Positions 53,651-64,000 of a DNA stretch of 64,000 nt are shown in pieces. Position 1 is the first letter of the stretch. Each line of letters begins with the position of its first letter. The position numbers and the translations under genes are program-made. The notes beneath the pieces were generated by a model, which saw only the letters and a program-made list of their open reading frames with translations, was not told where the DNA came from and searched no databases. The DNA is from Prorocentrum cordatum (taxonomy: Eukaryota; Sar; Dinophyceae; Prorocentrales; Prorocentraceae): assembly GCA_963575745.1 (NCBI GenBank), contig CAUYUJ010012780.1, positions 148,501 through 212,500 of the forward strand, in the 5' to 3' direction.

Positions 53651-54656
53651 ATCCTTGACGCCTCTGGCCTTTCTGCTCGCCCTCCTCCTCCTACTTCGCC
53701 TCCTCTTCCTCATCCGCCTGTTCCTTCTCCTTCCTCCTCCCTCCTCCCTCTCCCCCCTCTCCCTTCTCCCCCTCCTCGGATTATGGTTCCCTCTCTTGGG
53801 CTATGACGTCTTTCCCAGCCCTTTATTCCACTGCATGCTCCTTCACACCCCTGATCAGGGCAACACTGCGAACTCGTCTGGGCATCGTTTCTTGATGGGC
53901 TGGTGGAGGTACCCGAAGCGTGTGAATAATGCAAGGTTGAAAGAACAAATGGCACGGCGGGGGGCGGAAGAGGCAGGAGCGAGAGAGAAGAACAGGGAGA
54001 AGAAAGAGGAAGGTTGAGCGAGGGGGCAGGACAATGAGGGAGGAGGGATAATAGGAGGGAGGAGCGGGCAAGGGACACAAGGGGGGCTTGGAGCTTAGAT
54101 GATGAGGAAATCCAAGAAGATAGACAAGAGAGACAACCAAAGCCGCTGATACGCGGAAGGGGTCCTTCCCGAGTCACTGATAATCGTCCTTCTCAAACTT
54201 GGCCTGCTGGTTCGGATCCCAATGCTTGGATCTTTATTGGAGAGCTGACCGTGGTCTGTCCAGGGCCTCTGGGATGGGGAAACTCTACTGGGTGGCAATT
54301 GGACGTCAATTGGGGACATCGTCGGGTTTCTGTCGGGTATTAGAACCCTGTCGGGCCCTCTGCGACCGTTTGAAGAGGGGTTCTTGGCGGCCCTCTTGAG
54401 TTCGTTCTCGGGGATGCTTGGAAACTTCTTTGGGCTAAATGGCGGCGACTCCGTCAAAGAACGTCACGCTTCGGTGCACTGGGGAACAAGAAAGCCAAGA
54501 AGACGTGACTGGCGAACTTGCCCACCATCGACGATCACGATGCGGGAAACACGATTGTCCACCGCATACTTTGTTTGAATAACGTGCGACTGCTCGGCAA
54601 CGAGGTCTAACCTCCAACTGCCTGCACCGAGGCCGGCCACTCTGAGCTCGACAACT
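53651..54656. other. No gene; 3' flank of the oxidase gene
   Basis: TC-rich to 53790, then GA-rich 53950-54070, then unremarkable sequence. No polyadenylation signal could be singled out. Confidence 0.4.
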
Positions 54657-57286
54657 CTACGCGTAGACCACGCCAGGTTCGGGATCAACACGTGCCGCCT
54701 GCCCTTCCAGATCGCCCTGCAAGAGCAACGCCACGTTCTTAGCCGCCACCGCTTCGGTCTCCATGCAGCTGACCGAACTCTCCATGGCGTTGACGTAATA
54801 AAGCCCACCGCCTTGGGCGCCCCCGTGCAAGCGGAAGGCTGGCCAAGGAGATGATGGACGCAGCACAGGGTATGCGTGCCATACAAACTGTTGGGTCTCC
54901 CCAGATGCATTCGCGAAGATGTCGCGAATGAGATTGGCCTTTGGCGTCTCCCTGGAGAACACCTTGAATACTTTTCGACCCCCTGAGATGCCGTGCACAG
55001 CCACGGAGTTGAAAGGTATCGACGCGTTGCTCGTTGTCATTATTGTGTCCAAATCCTCCACACGCGCTGTTCCAAAATAATCCGCATTCAAACCGGAGGC
55101 TGCCACGAATGTCGCCACGGTCACCTGGTACTCGCGGGAAGGCGCCCGCGGGCGCAGCGACTCATCCAAAGCTAACCGCGCGAGCTCCAGAGGAGCGGCG
55201 ATAACGACCGATGCGAAGGTCTCGCAGACGCCGCCTTGAGTGCAGACCGAATACCCCTCGCGGCCAGCCACGCGAACTGCGGTAACGCGGTCATGGCGTA
55301 ACTCAGCCCCAGCCTCTCTGAGCAGGCCTTCCATGACTTTCGAATTACCTTCTCTCACCGAGAACAAGGAGCCCACGAGGCCCGCGCCAGCGAGCGACAC
55401 CGCCTCCGCGAAAGCATTGATGGAGGATCCCTGCCCGTAGTTCACCCTGGACACCCCGTCGACGAACTCCCGCAGGAACGCGGCGTCCACCTTCCCCTGC
55501 ATCCATTCTGCAGCACTCGTCGACGCCAACCCTGCGACCCCGAGACGCGCGAGCATTTCCCGCGGGTCCGCGAACGAGACGTTCTCGGCCTGCAGCTCGT
55601 ATCCGACACTGTGCCCCCTGGCACGTTCAGACGTAAGAGTAGAATGCAGAGTGCTGCCTGGTAAGCTAAGGCCCCCCCCTCCTCTCGACGCGACCACCCG
55701 CGTGCACCCCCCCTCTCCCCTCCCAACGCGTCCTGCGCCGCACTGACGCGTCCCTGGGGCTCTCAGGGCGTCCGCGCTTGCCGCAGGCTCGTGGCTATAC
55801 GCTCCCACATCGACGTGACGTTGGTGACCATCCGCCTGGCGCGCAGGATGCTGAGTGGGTAAGTCCACGGGCTGAGCGGCGTCAGCCGGTCACCGTCCCA
55901 GCTCGCGGCGCCCTGGCCAGAACTCTGACCGCTCCAGCCTGCGGCGCCCAGGCCAGAGCTCCGACCGTCGTCCCTGCAGTGAGTATCGTTTAACCGATCC
56001 CCCTCCCCAGCGGCGTGGCCTGGGCCCCAGTGGCCGATTTACCCCCCCAGATGGGAATATGGGCCGTTCCCTTCGGGTTTCGAGCAGTGTATCCCCAACT
56101 GGGGGGGTAATTTGGTGGGGGTCTCGAAGACGATGGGGATGAGGATGGGGATTGGATAAACGATACCGATGTAGGGCCAGAGCTGGATCGACTCGCAAGA
56201 CGGGGTCGACACGGAAGCGGATCGGTTCGCGCTTGTATCGTCGCGGCATCGGATTGTTTGGCATCGGAGGTCCGGCTCGGCTCTTGACGGCCAGATCGGA
56301 ACGGACCGAGATCGGAATCGAAGTTTGGGGATCGGAGCGGATCCAATCGCAGAGTGAGCAGCCCAGCCTGTGCAGCCCGAGCGCGTCTATGAAGTGGGCC
56401 ATGTACCGATTGAGCGAATGGATGGCGGCTCCGCCAGCCTCGACCATGATCGGCTCCTGCTGGGGGAACCTGGCACAGGAAACATCGGCACAAGCAGAAA
56501 TCGGCGGCGAGCGAGGGAGAGGGCGAAGTGAGAAGGAGAAGACCTGCTCGGATGGCGGCGGGGCTTCTCAGAAGCCCTCCGGCCTTTTGAGAGGTCGTCC
56601 GAGTCTTCGGGGGAGGCCAAGAGAACTTCCGAGAAGGCAGGGAGACTTCCGAGCCTTCTGAGAAGACCCTCCCCCTCTCACTTCCCCCTGGGCTGGCCGT
56701 CGAATTAAACTTTCGGAGGTCCGCGTGGATCTCTTCGATCGGCGCTGGGCCCCCTTAGCGGCGCCCTCGGCGCGGCCTCCTGCGCGCTCCGCGTGCCAGG
56801 GGAGAGGGTCCAGCGCCGATGCATGAACCCCGCAAGGCCCTCCCAAAGTGGCTTACAGTCAAAACTGATAGTAAGCATGCGCGGTAAGGATATAAGGGCC
56901 TTGGACGCCCCTGCCGAGGCTCTTCGAGCGGGGCTGGCCATCGAAACTTGTTGAGGATGGACCGGATATGACCGAAGAGACAAGGATGCAAGGGTACCAT
57001 CGGGAACTCGGTCATCCTTACCATGAACTTTCACTGTATGCTTGTACCGAATATTCTTCTTCGAGCACCGCGTCTCGTGCACCCGCCCGCCGACGCGGTT
57101 GGCCTCGAAGACGGTGACGTCCAGAGGCGCGTCGCGGAGAAACCAGGCGGTCGAGGCCCCGCCGATTCCAGCACCGATAATGGCTACCCGGTCTCGCGGC
57201 ACGGGGTCTGGAGGCGGGCGTGCTGGGAGGACGGCCAGGAACGGCAGGAAGGCCGCAACCCGCATCCACAAGAGATTCGGGGGCAT
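54657..57286 (-). CDS. PCYOX1-like: Prenylcysteine oxidase (farnesylcysteine lyase family), 4 exons
   Basis: Flavoenzyme that cleaves the thioether of prenylcysteines released from degraded prenylated proteins. Exons on the minus strand: 57286-57069, 56469-56363, 55938-55782 and 55608-54657, giving 477 residues (human PCYOX1 has 505). All three junction phases agree. Residues ~8-25 form a hydrophobic signal peptide. G38-x-G-xx-G43 is the FAD Rossmann motif with E61 after beta-2, followed by VGGR. EAGGAAIH at 83-90 and RVNYGQ at 215-220 are family signatures, and the C-terminal NAMESSVSCMETEAVAAKNVALL matches the FAD-binding end. Exon 4 alone is strong evidence. Exon 3 (LSILRARRMVTNV...MWERIA) is less conserved. 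Met15 (57244) is not excluded as start; Met8 at 57265 is another choice. Introns 2 and 3 use GC donors. Several AG sites just upstream could accept the spliced leader. Confidence 0.9.
55609..55781 (-). other. Intron 3 of the oxidase gene (GC-AG)
   Basis: 173 bp from CTGCG|GCAAGC to GGCACAG|TGTCGG. It joins CG and T into an arginine codon, in phase with exon 4. GCAAG is the usual form of a GC donor. Confidence 0.75.
55939..56362 (-). other. Intron 2 of the oxidase gene, a family D repeat (GC-AG)
   Basis: 424 bp from GGCTGG|GCTGCTC to GCCGCAG|GCTGGAG. CAGGCTGG occurs at both edges. The first ~210 bases are rich in GATCC/CGATC words and align with the intergenic copy at 45907-45700, which starts with the same GCTGCTC. 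A 34-bp tandem duplication lies at the 3' edge (GGCGCC.GCAG..GG type), making the acceptor less certain than the donor. Confidence 0.65.
56470..57068 (-). other. Intron 1 of the oxidase gene (GT-AG) with a MITE C
   Basis: 599 bp from ACGCG|GTGCTC to GTGCCAG|GTTCCC. It joins CG and G into an arginine codon that bridges GGRVHET and FPQQEP. Its 3' third contains MITE C copy 3 (56519-56695). The tract before the acceptor is pyrimidine-rich. An alternative donor ATG|GTAAGG at ~57018 gives the wrong phase. Confidence 0.7.
56519..56695 (-). mobile_element. MITE-like family C, copy 3, intronic
   Basis: In the gene's sense it reads AGCCCAGGGGGAAGTGAGAGG, GTCTTCTCAGAAGGCTCGG, GGAAGTTCTC, CCCCCGAAGACTCGG, GGAGGGCTTCTGAGAAGC and CTTCTCCTTCTCACTTCGCCC, matching the plus-strand copies at 15829 and 41257. 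The ends are inverted repeats. It stops ~50 bp before the 3' splice site. Confidence 0.75.
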
Positions 57287-57750
57287 CTGCTGCGGCTCCC
57301 AAACTAGGCGAACCCTGGCCTCAACCGCGCATGTCTGGGCCGAAACGACTTCGGATCGCCAGGCGCTGCACTTGCCAGTCTGGTTGGATCCAAACAGCCT
57401 GGGGGGAAACGTAAAATGCCCTTGCACGCGCGTGTGCAACGAATGCTCGTCTCCGAAGCATGGCCGAGAGTATACGCGCTGGCAAAACAGACGTGGTTCG
57501 GAAGGTGCGGCCATCCGCTCCAAATCGCGGTGATATCAGATGCTACCTGCCCAGGCCAAAGAAGGCTTGGCAAATATTTACCAGTACCGTTTCCCATATG
57601 CCATCAAGAAGCCCCAACACCGCCCCAAAGCAACTTCAAGCAGCTTCCGAGTAGTCCACAGAAGCCCCCGTAACCATCAAATTAAAAGGAGATCTCTCCA
57701 CAAGAAACTCATGGTTTGAACATTACGTATATCGAAGTTCGCCCTGGGCG
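57287..57750. other. 5' flank of the oxidase gene, no other gene
   Basis: Contains candidate trans-splice acceptor AG dinucleotides 5-50 bases upstream of the start codon (CCAG, CTAG, GCAG on the minus strand). No promoter motif is recognised. Confidence 0.4.
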
Positions 57751-59999
57751 TTGGATGCCTTAAAGATGGCTTCCTGGGCGGAAGTCGCGCGCGTGTTCGC
57801 GCGCGCCCCCGCGGTCCTCGCACAAGCCGAGCGGATTGCGATGCATGTGCAGATTGCACCCGTTCCTTTGGCACGATTCCTCGCCGCGCCCCGAGGCACC
57901 CTGACGCATGTGCATGCATTCGTGCAGCACAACCTCATCGTCCTGCCGTGCAGAGCTTCCCGCACCGTCGTCGCTGCAGCTGCTTGCCCGCTCAGGTCGC
58001 CGATCGTTAGCCAAAGGCCTATAATGGACCAGGATGGCGTGGCCATCCGCGGCAGCCTGTTGGCAAGGTTCGCCTACAAGCCTGCCGAACAGAGGCCCCG
58101 TGCCCTCAGCGCCGCCTACAGCTCCACCACCGTGCACCGCATCAGCTCGTCTCGGACGGCTATATGCTCGGCATTGGCTGGCGCTCCTTATAACACCTCG
58201 TTCCCACACTCCATGATATTCAGGGCGACTGCTGCTCGCCCCTCCCGTAGTCGCCTGCACGATCGCGTCCACGGACCCTCCCAACGGCCATCCCATCGCC
58301 TCCGCGGAACTTCCCGCTGGCGACTTCCGTGGTCGGTCTCCGCGGAGTGCCGCTCGCCGCTCGCCTCGCTGTCCAGCCCGTCGTCGGCGCCCACCCTGGC
58401 CTGGTCGTCGCCCCCGCCGCGGGGCTCGCGCTCCTTCGCGCGCGCCATGGCGAGGTAGCGCGCCGATGCCGCGGCCCCCGCCATGCAGATCAGCATGAAA
58501 CGGAACGGCGGCATGTCGATGCCGATCGCCTCGCACTGCCATGGTCTAGCGTCGACGCGATCGCCGCGGGCTCTGCCTCTGCCGCTGCGCCATGCAAGCG
58601 CACGACCGTCGTGACTAATCGCGGCAATGCTGCCGTGGAGTTGCCCGCGTGACGAGCCGCGCGCAATCTCGCTGCTAGCCCCATGCGATTCATCGAGAAG
58701 TCGACCCTCGAGCCGTCCAACTGCATCGTCCCATGGTCAGCTTGGTTCACCGGCGCGCCCAGCTCGATGGCCTTCAGCTCCTTCGTCCTCGCGCGCCCCT
58801 GCGTCCAGGCCCTGGATGCGCGCGCGCATGCCGCGACAGCAGTTCGGCCGCGCCGCCCGACGTCGCCGCTCACCCCTGAATCGACGGAATTGCCCCCGAA
58901 CAAGATCACCGTGCACTGCGCGGTCTTCGCGCATGAATCTCCTGCCCAACGGGCGTCGGCCTCGACCGTCGCTTCCATGGGCGCGCGCCTCGCAAGGCAG
59001 TGTCACTCCGCGACCGCGCAGCCGGCCAAGCATCGAACCGCTCGCTTCAGCCTGGCCTCCGCCAGGGGCATCGGCATCGAAGCCTCGGCCGTCGCCATCT
59101 TCGCGGCGAACTGCACCTGCGGCGCGCCCTGGGGCAAATCGGCCGGCGCACCGCCCGCCATCGACAGTCGCCTGGGGCACCCGTCGCTTTGGGGCCTGTG
59201 CTCATCTGGGCCTTCGCCGCGTCCGCCGGCGCGTCCGAGGGCGCAAGCAGGTCGCCCGCGCGCGCGCCGCCAGCTCTCCGCGCGAATCGAGGAGACGGAC
59301 GCTCCAGCCACTATATGCCGCTTGAGGAGTCGCCTTTGCTGCCGCCCGTGGCCCCTGGACCCACTCGCCAAAGCTTCCTTATCTCGGTGTGCACCCCCAC
59401 GAATTCACGTCGGGCGCGACGAGCTTCGCCGGCGCGCCCTCGGCGATGCAAGCGTCGCCGTGAACGCCCCAAGGCGAAGCACCGCGGCGACCGCCCCGGG
59501 CAACCTGGCTGGCGCTGGCTGCGGCATCAGCGCGGCCCGGTGCTGCTGCTGACCCGCTGCGGCCAGCCTCAGCTCGACGATGGCCGAGGCTTCGAGCACC
59601 TCGACGGTTGCGCCGGCTCCGAGCTGCAGGTGGCTCCATCCAGACCTCGTCGATGCTGCCAGGCCCGCCGCTCTGTCGGCGCGGATCGCCCGCCGTCTTG
59701 GCTGGCGCGCAGGTCGCGCCATCCTCGCGGCGGCAATTTATTTAGCTACATGGCTAATGCTTTTCGTTCTCCCCCTGGCTGGGTAAACCCGGCGCCACCT
59801 TGGCCCCGGCGGTCTCGACGTCTGGGTCAGCTGCGTCGCGCAATGGGTGGCCGATCGCCGCGGGCGCCAACGCCGCGAGCCCCCCCGCGCGCGCGCTGGA
59901 TTCAGCCCCGCCATCAAGGGCCGCGCCGCGAACTACACCGCGACGTGCCCTTACATCCAGAAGAGGTTCCCATATCAAAATAATATCAAGCGCGCCCTC
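57751..59999. other. GC-rich, long open frames, no gene assigned
   Basis: Both strands have frames of 100-330 codons, as expected of stop-poor GC-rich DNA. A minus frame near 58700-58600 (GAPVNQADHGTMQLDGSRVD) looks protein-like. If the retroelement at 60-61.6 kb continued, its integrase and RT would lie here, but I could not find their motifs. GCGGAAGTCGCG..CGTG.TCGCGCGCGCCCCCGCGG at 57778 recurs at 63669. Confidence 0.35.
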
Positions 60000-61559
60000 G
60001 GGATCGCCGTGCGCGCCAGGCGCGGCGGGCGAGCCCGCCGGAGAAGGCGGCGCCGAGCGTCTACGATCGCAAGCGTCAGCGGCCCCCGCGACGGGCACGA
60101 CGCCTTGGCGACCTGGCGCGCGATGCCCACTGCGGCCGCGCCCTTCTCCGCGCAGCGTCGGAATCGCCTGCTGTCCGCCGCTCGGATGTCGCAGTGCTGC
60201 GGCGGGCCGCGCAAGACCGCGCCGGGCGCGCGGCTGCGCGGGCACGTCGCATGATAGGCCCCCGACCCCACCGCGGCGCACTCGCCCTCGTCGTCGCCTC
60301 GCGGGCCTCGAGCGCCGGTAGCCCGCAGCGTCGACATCCTATTAACTGGCTCCGACGCCTGATCGGTGAAACGCACCGCTCATTGGACGGCGGGCGCGGC
60401 GTTTCCCGCGCCGCCTGCTTCCGAGCCTGAGCAGCGCCTGCGGGTGCTGTTCGCTATTGTAATATTCGGGTCGATCGTCGGGCAACTCTGGGCGAATGTG
60501 CCGTTCTGGCGGCGTTTCCTGCGCGCCCGTGTCTCTGCGTTCTGGCCGCCAGAACGCATCGGATCATTGCCTCCGTCGCCCTGCTGATGCTGCGCCTGGC
60601 GCCTGTCGGGTCGGCGCTCGCATTCGCGGCCCTTCCCTGGTTCGCCGCCGTAGTCTCCTTTTTAATTTCCCAACCTTGCAACCTTTTGCCTGTGCCTTGA
60701 TTCGCGCCGCCGTCCTCCAGGGTCGTCATCGCCGGCTGATGCCCTCGCTGCGATTTGCACTGAATATTTAAACGTCTGCCTGTTCGCTGGGCGCTCTCCG
60801 CGCGCTTCGCGATCCCATTTCGTTGCCCCCCGCGTGCCGGCGTTCGCCGTCGACCGAGACTGCAGACCTCGTGACTAGATGACAGCCGACGCGGTCGCTG
60901 CCTTGATGTCACTGGGCGCCGCATTGCCACCTCGAAATCTGCATCGCCACCTCGAAGTCGTTCGCATCTTTTTCGGGTGTAGCGGTTCCAAATGCCCGGC
61001 CCATCAGCTTCCGCATGCGTCTGAGGGTCGGCGCTGGCTGATCCGGCTCGAACCCCTTCGCGGACCTGCGTTGCGCCGCGAGCCCCTCGCCCTTCGGGGC
61101 GGGGCACTGCGCGGCGAAGGCCATGCCCTCCAGGGCGCGGCCGCGTTGCACGGCTGCCGCGACGCGCCGACCAGCTGCGGGAACACGATGTTGGACGCGT
61201 CGTTGCTGACGTCGTTCGCTGTCTTGCGGCCGACTACGATTATCGCCCGGTGGTGGTCGCCGCCCAGGGTCGCGACGTGCTCGAACCGCTTGGAGGACCA
61301 CGCGGGCCACGCCACCTCGCCCCCCTTTGAACAGAGACGGCTTGGCAAACAAGTTCGCGTCAATGGTGTCCCACTTGCGAAGCTCCGGCTGCGCTGCGGC
61401 TGCGGTGGCCCCCGCCGCCGGGAGCTGCCGCGGCGCCTGCTGGAGCTGCGACGGCCGCCGGCCCGCTGCTGGGCCGTCGCCTCCGCTCGAGCCTCGAACT
61501 CCTGAGGGCGTCTCTGGGCCAGCTCCGCTCGCGGCCACGTCGCGCAAAGCATCGAGCAC
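60000..61559 (-). pseudogene. Second retroelement: decayed gag and protease
   Basis: Gag text runs in order on the minus strand. RKWDTIDANLFAKPSLFKGG is at ~61390-61330. Then, in another frame, come WPAWSSKRFEHVATLGGDHH and KGFEPDQPAPTLRRMRKLMG plus RAFGTATPEKDANDFEVAM to 60909. A CCHC-like remnant (RRQNGTFAQSCPTIDP) lies near 60500. The protease site AAVGSGAYHATCPRSRAPG with DIRAADSRRFRR lies at ~60290-60170, where the catalytic DSGA reads GSGA. Similar gag and protease blocks are common in dinoflagellate copia-like polyproteins. At least two frame changes make it a relic. No LTRs were found. Confidence 0.55.
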
Positions 61560-63159
61560 CTACTGCGCGGTCGAGGCTGCAGGGTCTCCCGCCCACGCAG
61601 CCGCCGCCGCCTCCGGCGGCGCCTGGCTGCCCCCGGCTGCCATGGCCGTAGCCCGGCAGCTCGACCCCATCCAGGTGCGCCCCACAACAGATAGGAGGAG
61701 TCGGCTTGCAGGGGGGAAAGGGCGCTGGGGGGGCGCCAACGACCGCGCCGATGCCATCGCGGCCCGCTGCCCCTTCCCGGGACTCTCAGAAATCCTCCGG
61801 GCCCAGTCGGATTCGCAGTCGGCGCCGGCGTCGCGTCGCCCGCGAGCGCCAGCTGGCGGGCGGGCCGACCTTGTTGCGCATGTTTGGCGCGAGAGACCCG
61901 CGCGGGCCTCGCGCTGTGCCCGCGCCCCAGGGCGACGGCCCAGGCCCTTGTAGCCTCCCGCGCTGACGCGATGGCCTCGCGCGCGGCGCGGGAGCGGGCG
62001 CCGCCGACCGTTCGGTTCGGTTCTGCGCACTTCTCATGCGAGAACGTAAAGCCCCCCATGCTGCTTGCGCGCTTTGCGCGCAGAGCAATGCGATGCAGTT
62101 GCGACGGCCGCGCATTCAATTGGAAACCGCAACGCAAGTTTCCATTCCCGCGCGCGGGGCGGGGTATGAACTCACAGATGCGCCGACGGTCGAGAACTCG
62201 CGCGCGCGCCCGCGCCTGCCATGTTGGGCGTGCGCACTGGGCCCGGAAATCTGTGGCTCGGCCGCCCGATGCGCCCCAAAGATCGCCCCGCCTCCCCCCC
62301 CCGCCCCCATGGAAAAACCATGCCGCCGAGGCGGGGGCTCGGGCCGCGGCCTGATGGTTCCCGGGGCACAGGGGAATCAAAGGAATCAGTACGGAATCAG
62401 TACAGTATCGAAACAGAATCGGCACAATCAAAAGAATCAGCACGGAATCAATACCGAATCAAAGGAGGAATCGGCGATGGAACCAGAATCGGCCAGAACG
62501 GGGAAGTAGGCCAGAATCGGTGCCAGAACCCATGGAGAGAAGCCTTTTCCCGCGAGTTCATTGCGGCGAGTCCGCGGCGCGGGCGCGCCGCGCGACTTCG
62601 CTGGTTCAGCGAGGCGCGCAGTCGGCGTTCAGAGTGATAAGGTTGTTTTCAAAGCGATATCCTGGCGGCGCGCTGGCGCATTGCGCATTTGCGTATCCCT
62701 GGCGGGCTGTTTGAGGGCGACCCGGCAGCGTCGGCCGAATGGCCCGCAAATGCCGCGCGGCCGATCGCGCGCCCCATGCGGTCACGTCGACCGCCGTGCG
62801 CCGCGACGGCCGCGCGCCCCGGACCGCGCCATTGCCGCGTTGGATTGGACGGCGCAGCGCCCGTCCTCCAAAAGTCGTTACATGCATACCGCGCGCGTCG
62901 AGCCAGCAGCAAGCGCTCCCAGAAGCAGCCTTGACAGGCGCCCCATGCCCGTTGTCGCCCGGTCCCGATCCAAATCGTAGTTTCTACGGGTGCGCTTGCG
63001 CGAGTGTGAGCGCGCGGGCAAGTAACGCGCGCGCGCTTGGCGCAGCCTGGGAAATCCAACATGGAGCCCCCCGGGGGCGCGGGGCGCCGGCGACGCCTCC
63101 GCCCGCCTCCCGCGCGCACGACCACCCCCGCAAGCCGACTCCTCCTAACAACAGATGGA
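61560..63159. other. No gene; GGAATCAGTAC-type repeats
   Basis: 62385-62520 has about ten degenerate 11-17 bp repeats (GGAATCAGTAC, GGAATCGGC). GCAAGCCGACTCCTCCTA occurs at ~63123 and, inverted, at ~61693. The 479-codon minus frame 61004-62443 is mostly low-complexity outside the gag remnant. Confidence 0.45.
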
Positions 63160-63739
63160 TCACGTACGCGAAATACTCCTTGATGCCTGCGTGGGTAAAC
63201 GAGCGGCCGTCGTCGTCCATCTCGATCGTCTAAGAGGCCGGGCATCTGCGACTGCGCCGTGCCCGATATCACCGAACACATCAATCGAAAACATATGTCG
63301 GTCAATCTCGTGGCCGACGATGCCCTCGATGGTCAACCGAGCCTCGTTCAGGAGCCTGTAGACGTCGCCTCGACGAAGCCGCTTGATACCTGCCCCCGCC
63401 GACCTCGGGCCTCGCTCGCCCTCGACCTTGGGCGCGGCGGAAAAGGAGGGGCCCCGCCGCCGAGACGGCCTCGGCCCGCATGGGGTTCGGGAGCTCAGGC
63501 GGGATTGCCGCCCGACCTGGCCACTGGCCACCTGCCCCACCGCTGGCTCGATGGCCCCGAACCGCAGCAAGTCCCAGCCCGCCCGCGAGACGGAGCTCCC
63601 CGATCCCGCTGGGGCGCGCCGGCGACGCCCCGCCCGCGGATCAAGCCGCGGGCTCCGCTGCCATGCGCGGAAGTCGCGGGCGTGCTCGCGCGCGCCCCCG
63701 CGGCCCTCTGACAAGCGGAAGGGGCTCCTTTGGCGCCCC
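63160..63739 (-). other. Possible coding relic, unassigned
   Basis: A minus frame reads GIKRLRRGDVYRLLNEARL, TIEGIVGHEIDRHMFSID and VFGDIGHGAVADARP, after which another frame continues MDDDGRSFTHAGIKEYFAYV then IHLLLGGVGLRGW to ~63120. The two could be one protein with a frameshift near 63225. I do not recognise the family. Confidence 0.3.
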
Positions 63740-64000
63740 GCTGCATCCGCAACAAACGACGCAGAAGGGTCCCCAGATGGCCCCAAGAGCGCCCAGGGCT
63801 CCAAGAACGCCCTAGGAGCGCCCGAAGAGGCGTTTTTGTTGGTCTCCGACATGAGGGCCGCGATGCAGAACCCTCTTTTTGCGATCCTCTGCCTTCGCGA
63901 CGAACCCCAGAGGCCAAGAAGGCCCCCGAGAGGGCCCCAGGAAAGCTCCGGCGAGCGCCTCGAGTACCCCAGAAGGAAAGGGCCCCCAGAGAGAGTCCCA
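63740..64000 (+). repeat. CCCCAAGAG short repeats at window end
   Basis: CCCCAAGAGCGCCC, CCCCCGAGAGGGCCCC and similar words, of the type seen at 31.9 and 53.4 kb. The feature runs off the window. Confidence 0.5.

Noticed and set aside
57010-57025. ATG|GTAAGG as donor of oxidase intron 1
   Set aside because: A strong GT donor, but its phase does not fit the exon 2 acceptor and it adds residues absent from the family; ACGCG|GTGCTC fits both.
57760-58542. Integrase/RT of the second retroelement
   Set aside because: I looked for catalytic D,D,E and YVDD-type blocks in all minus frames and found none convincing.

Overview
The window is nuclear DNA from a dinoflagellate. The deciding evidence is an exact copy of the 22-nt dinoflagellate spliced leader (DinoSL) at 8176-8197 on the minus strand. 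It is supported by a clear eukaryotic multi-exon gene that uses GC as well as GT 5' splice sites with short direct repeats at an intron edge, by retroelements of the Ty1/copia and LINE types, and by GC-rich, repeat-dense, gene-poor sequence. The strong GC bias would suit Prorocentrum-like species, but the species is only a guess. No bacterial operon, rRNA gene, convincing tRNA or CRISPR array is visible.

Layout. 0-2.9 kb: microsatellites, a GCGACCCAC-type minisatellite and a dispersed repeat ('family X') that repeatedly ends in a GTT microsatellite. 2.9-8.2 kb: a full-length LINE on the minus strand (ORF1 plus endonuclease/reverse transcriptase ORF2) with a 16-bp target-site duplication, a poly(A) tail and the spliced leader as its first nucleotides. 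8.2-13 kb: the rest of the duplicated target unit, then a ~0.37-0.4 kb tandem array that a MITE has entered. 13-28.4 kb: mostly repeats, including a decayed RNase H-like ORF, an inverted repeat at 16.5 kb, a 53-bp tandem repeat, a 151-bp satellite, and MITE families A, B and C (in one place B sits inside A with a 5-bp TSD). 28.5-41.1 kb: an old Ty1/copia LTR retrotransposon on the minus strand (LTRs, PBS, gag, protease, integrase, RT, RNase H), full of frameshifts and split between integrase and RT by ~3.7 kb holding a long inverted repeat. 41.2-54.6 kb: repeats, large direct duplications and one or two orphan exon candidates. 54.66-57.29 kb: the only host gene I can model from first to last codon, a four-exon prenylcysteine oxidase on the minus strand. 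57.7-64 kb: GC-rich sequence with the decayed gag/protease of a second retroelement near 60-61.6 kb.

How the parts relate. The host content is a single-copy enzyme gene plus one or two short PDZ-like exons. The rest is mobile or tandem DNA. The most informative threads are (i) a LINE whose RNA was evidently trans-spliced before integration, so the spliced leader is now its genomic 5' end, and (ii) a host gene in which two of three introns contain members of dispersed repeat families found elsewhere in the window, consistent with introner-type intron gain.
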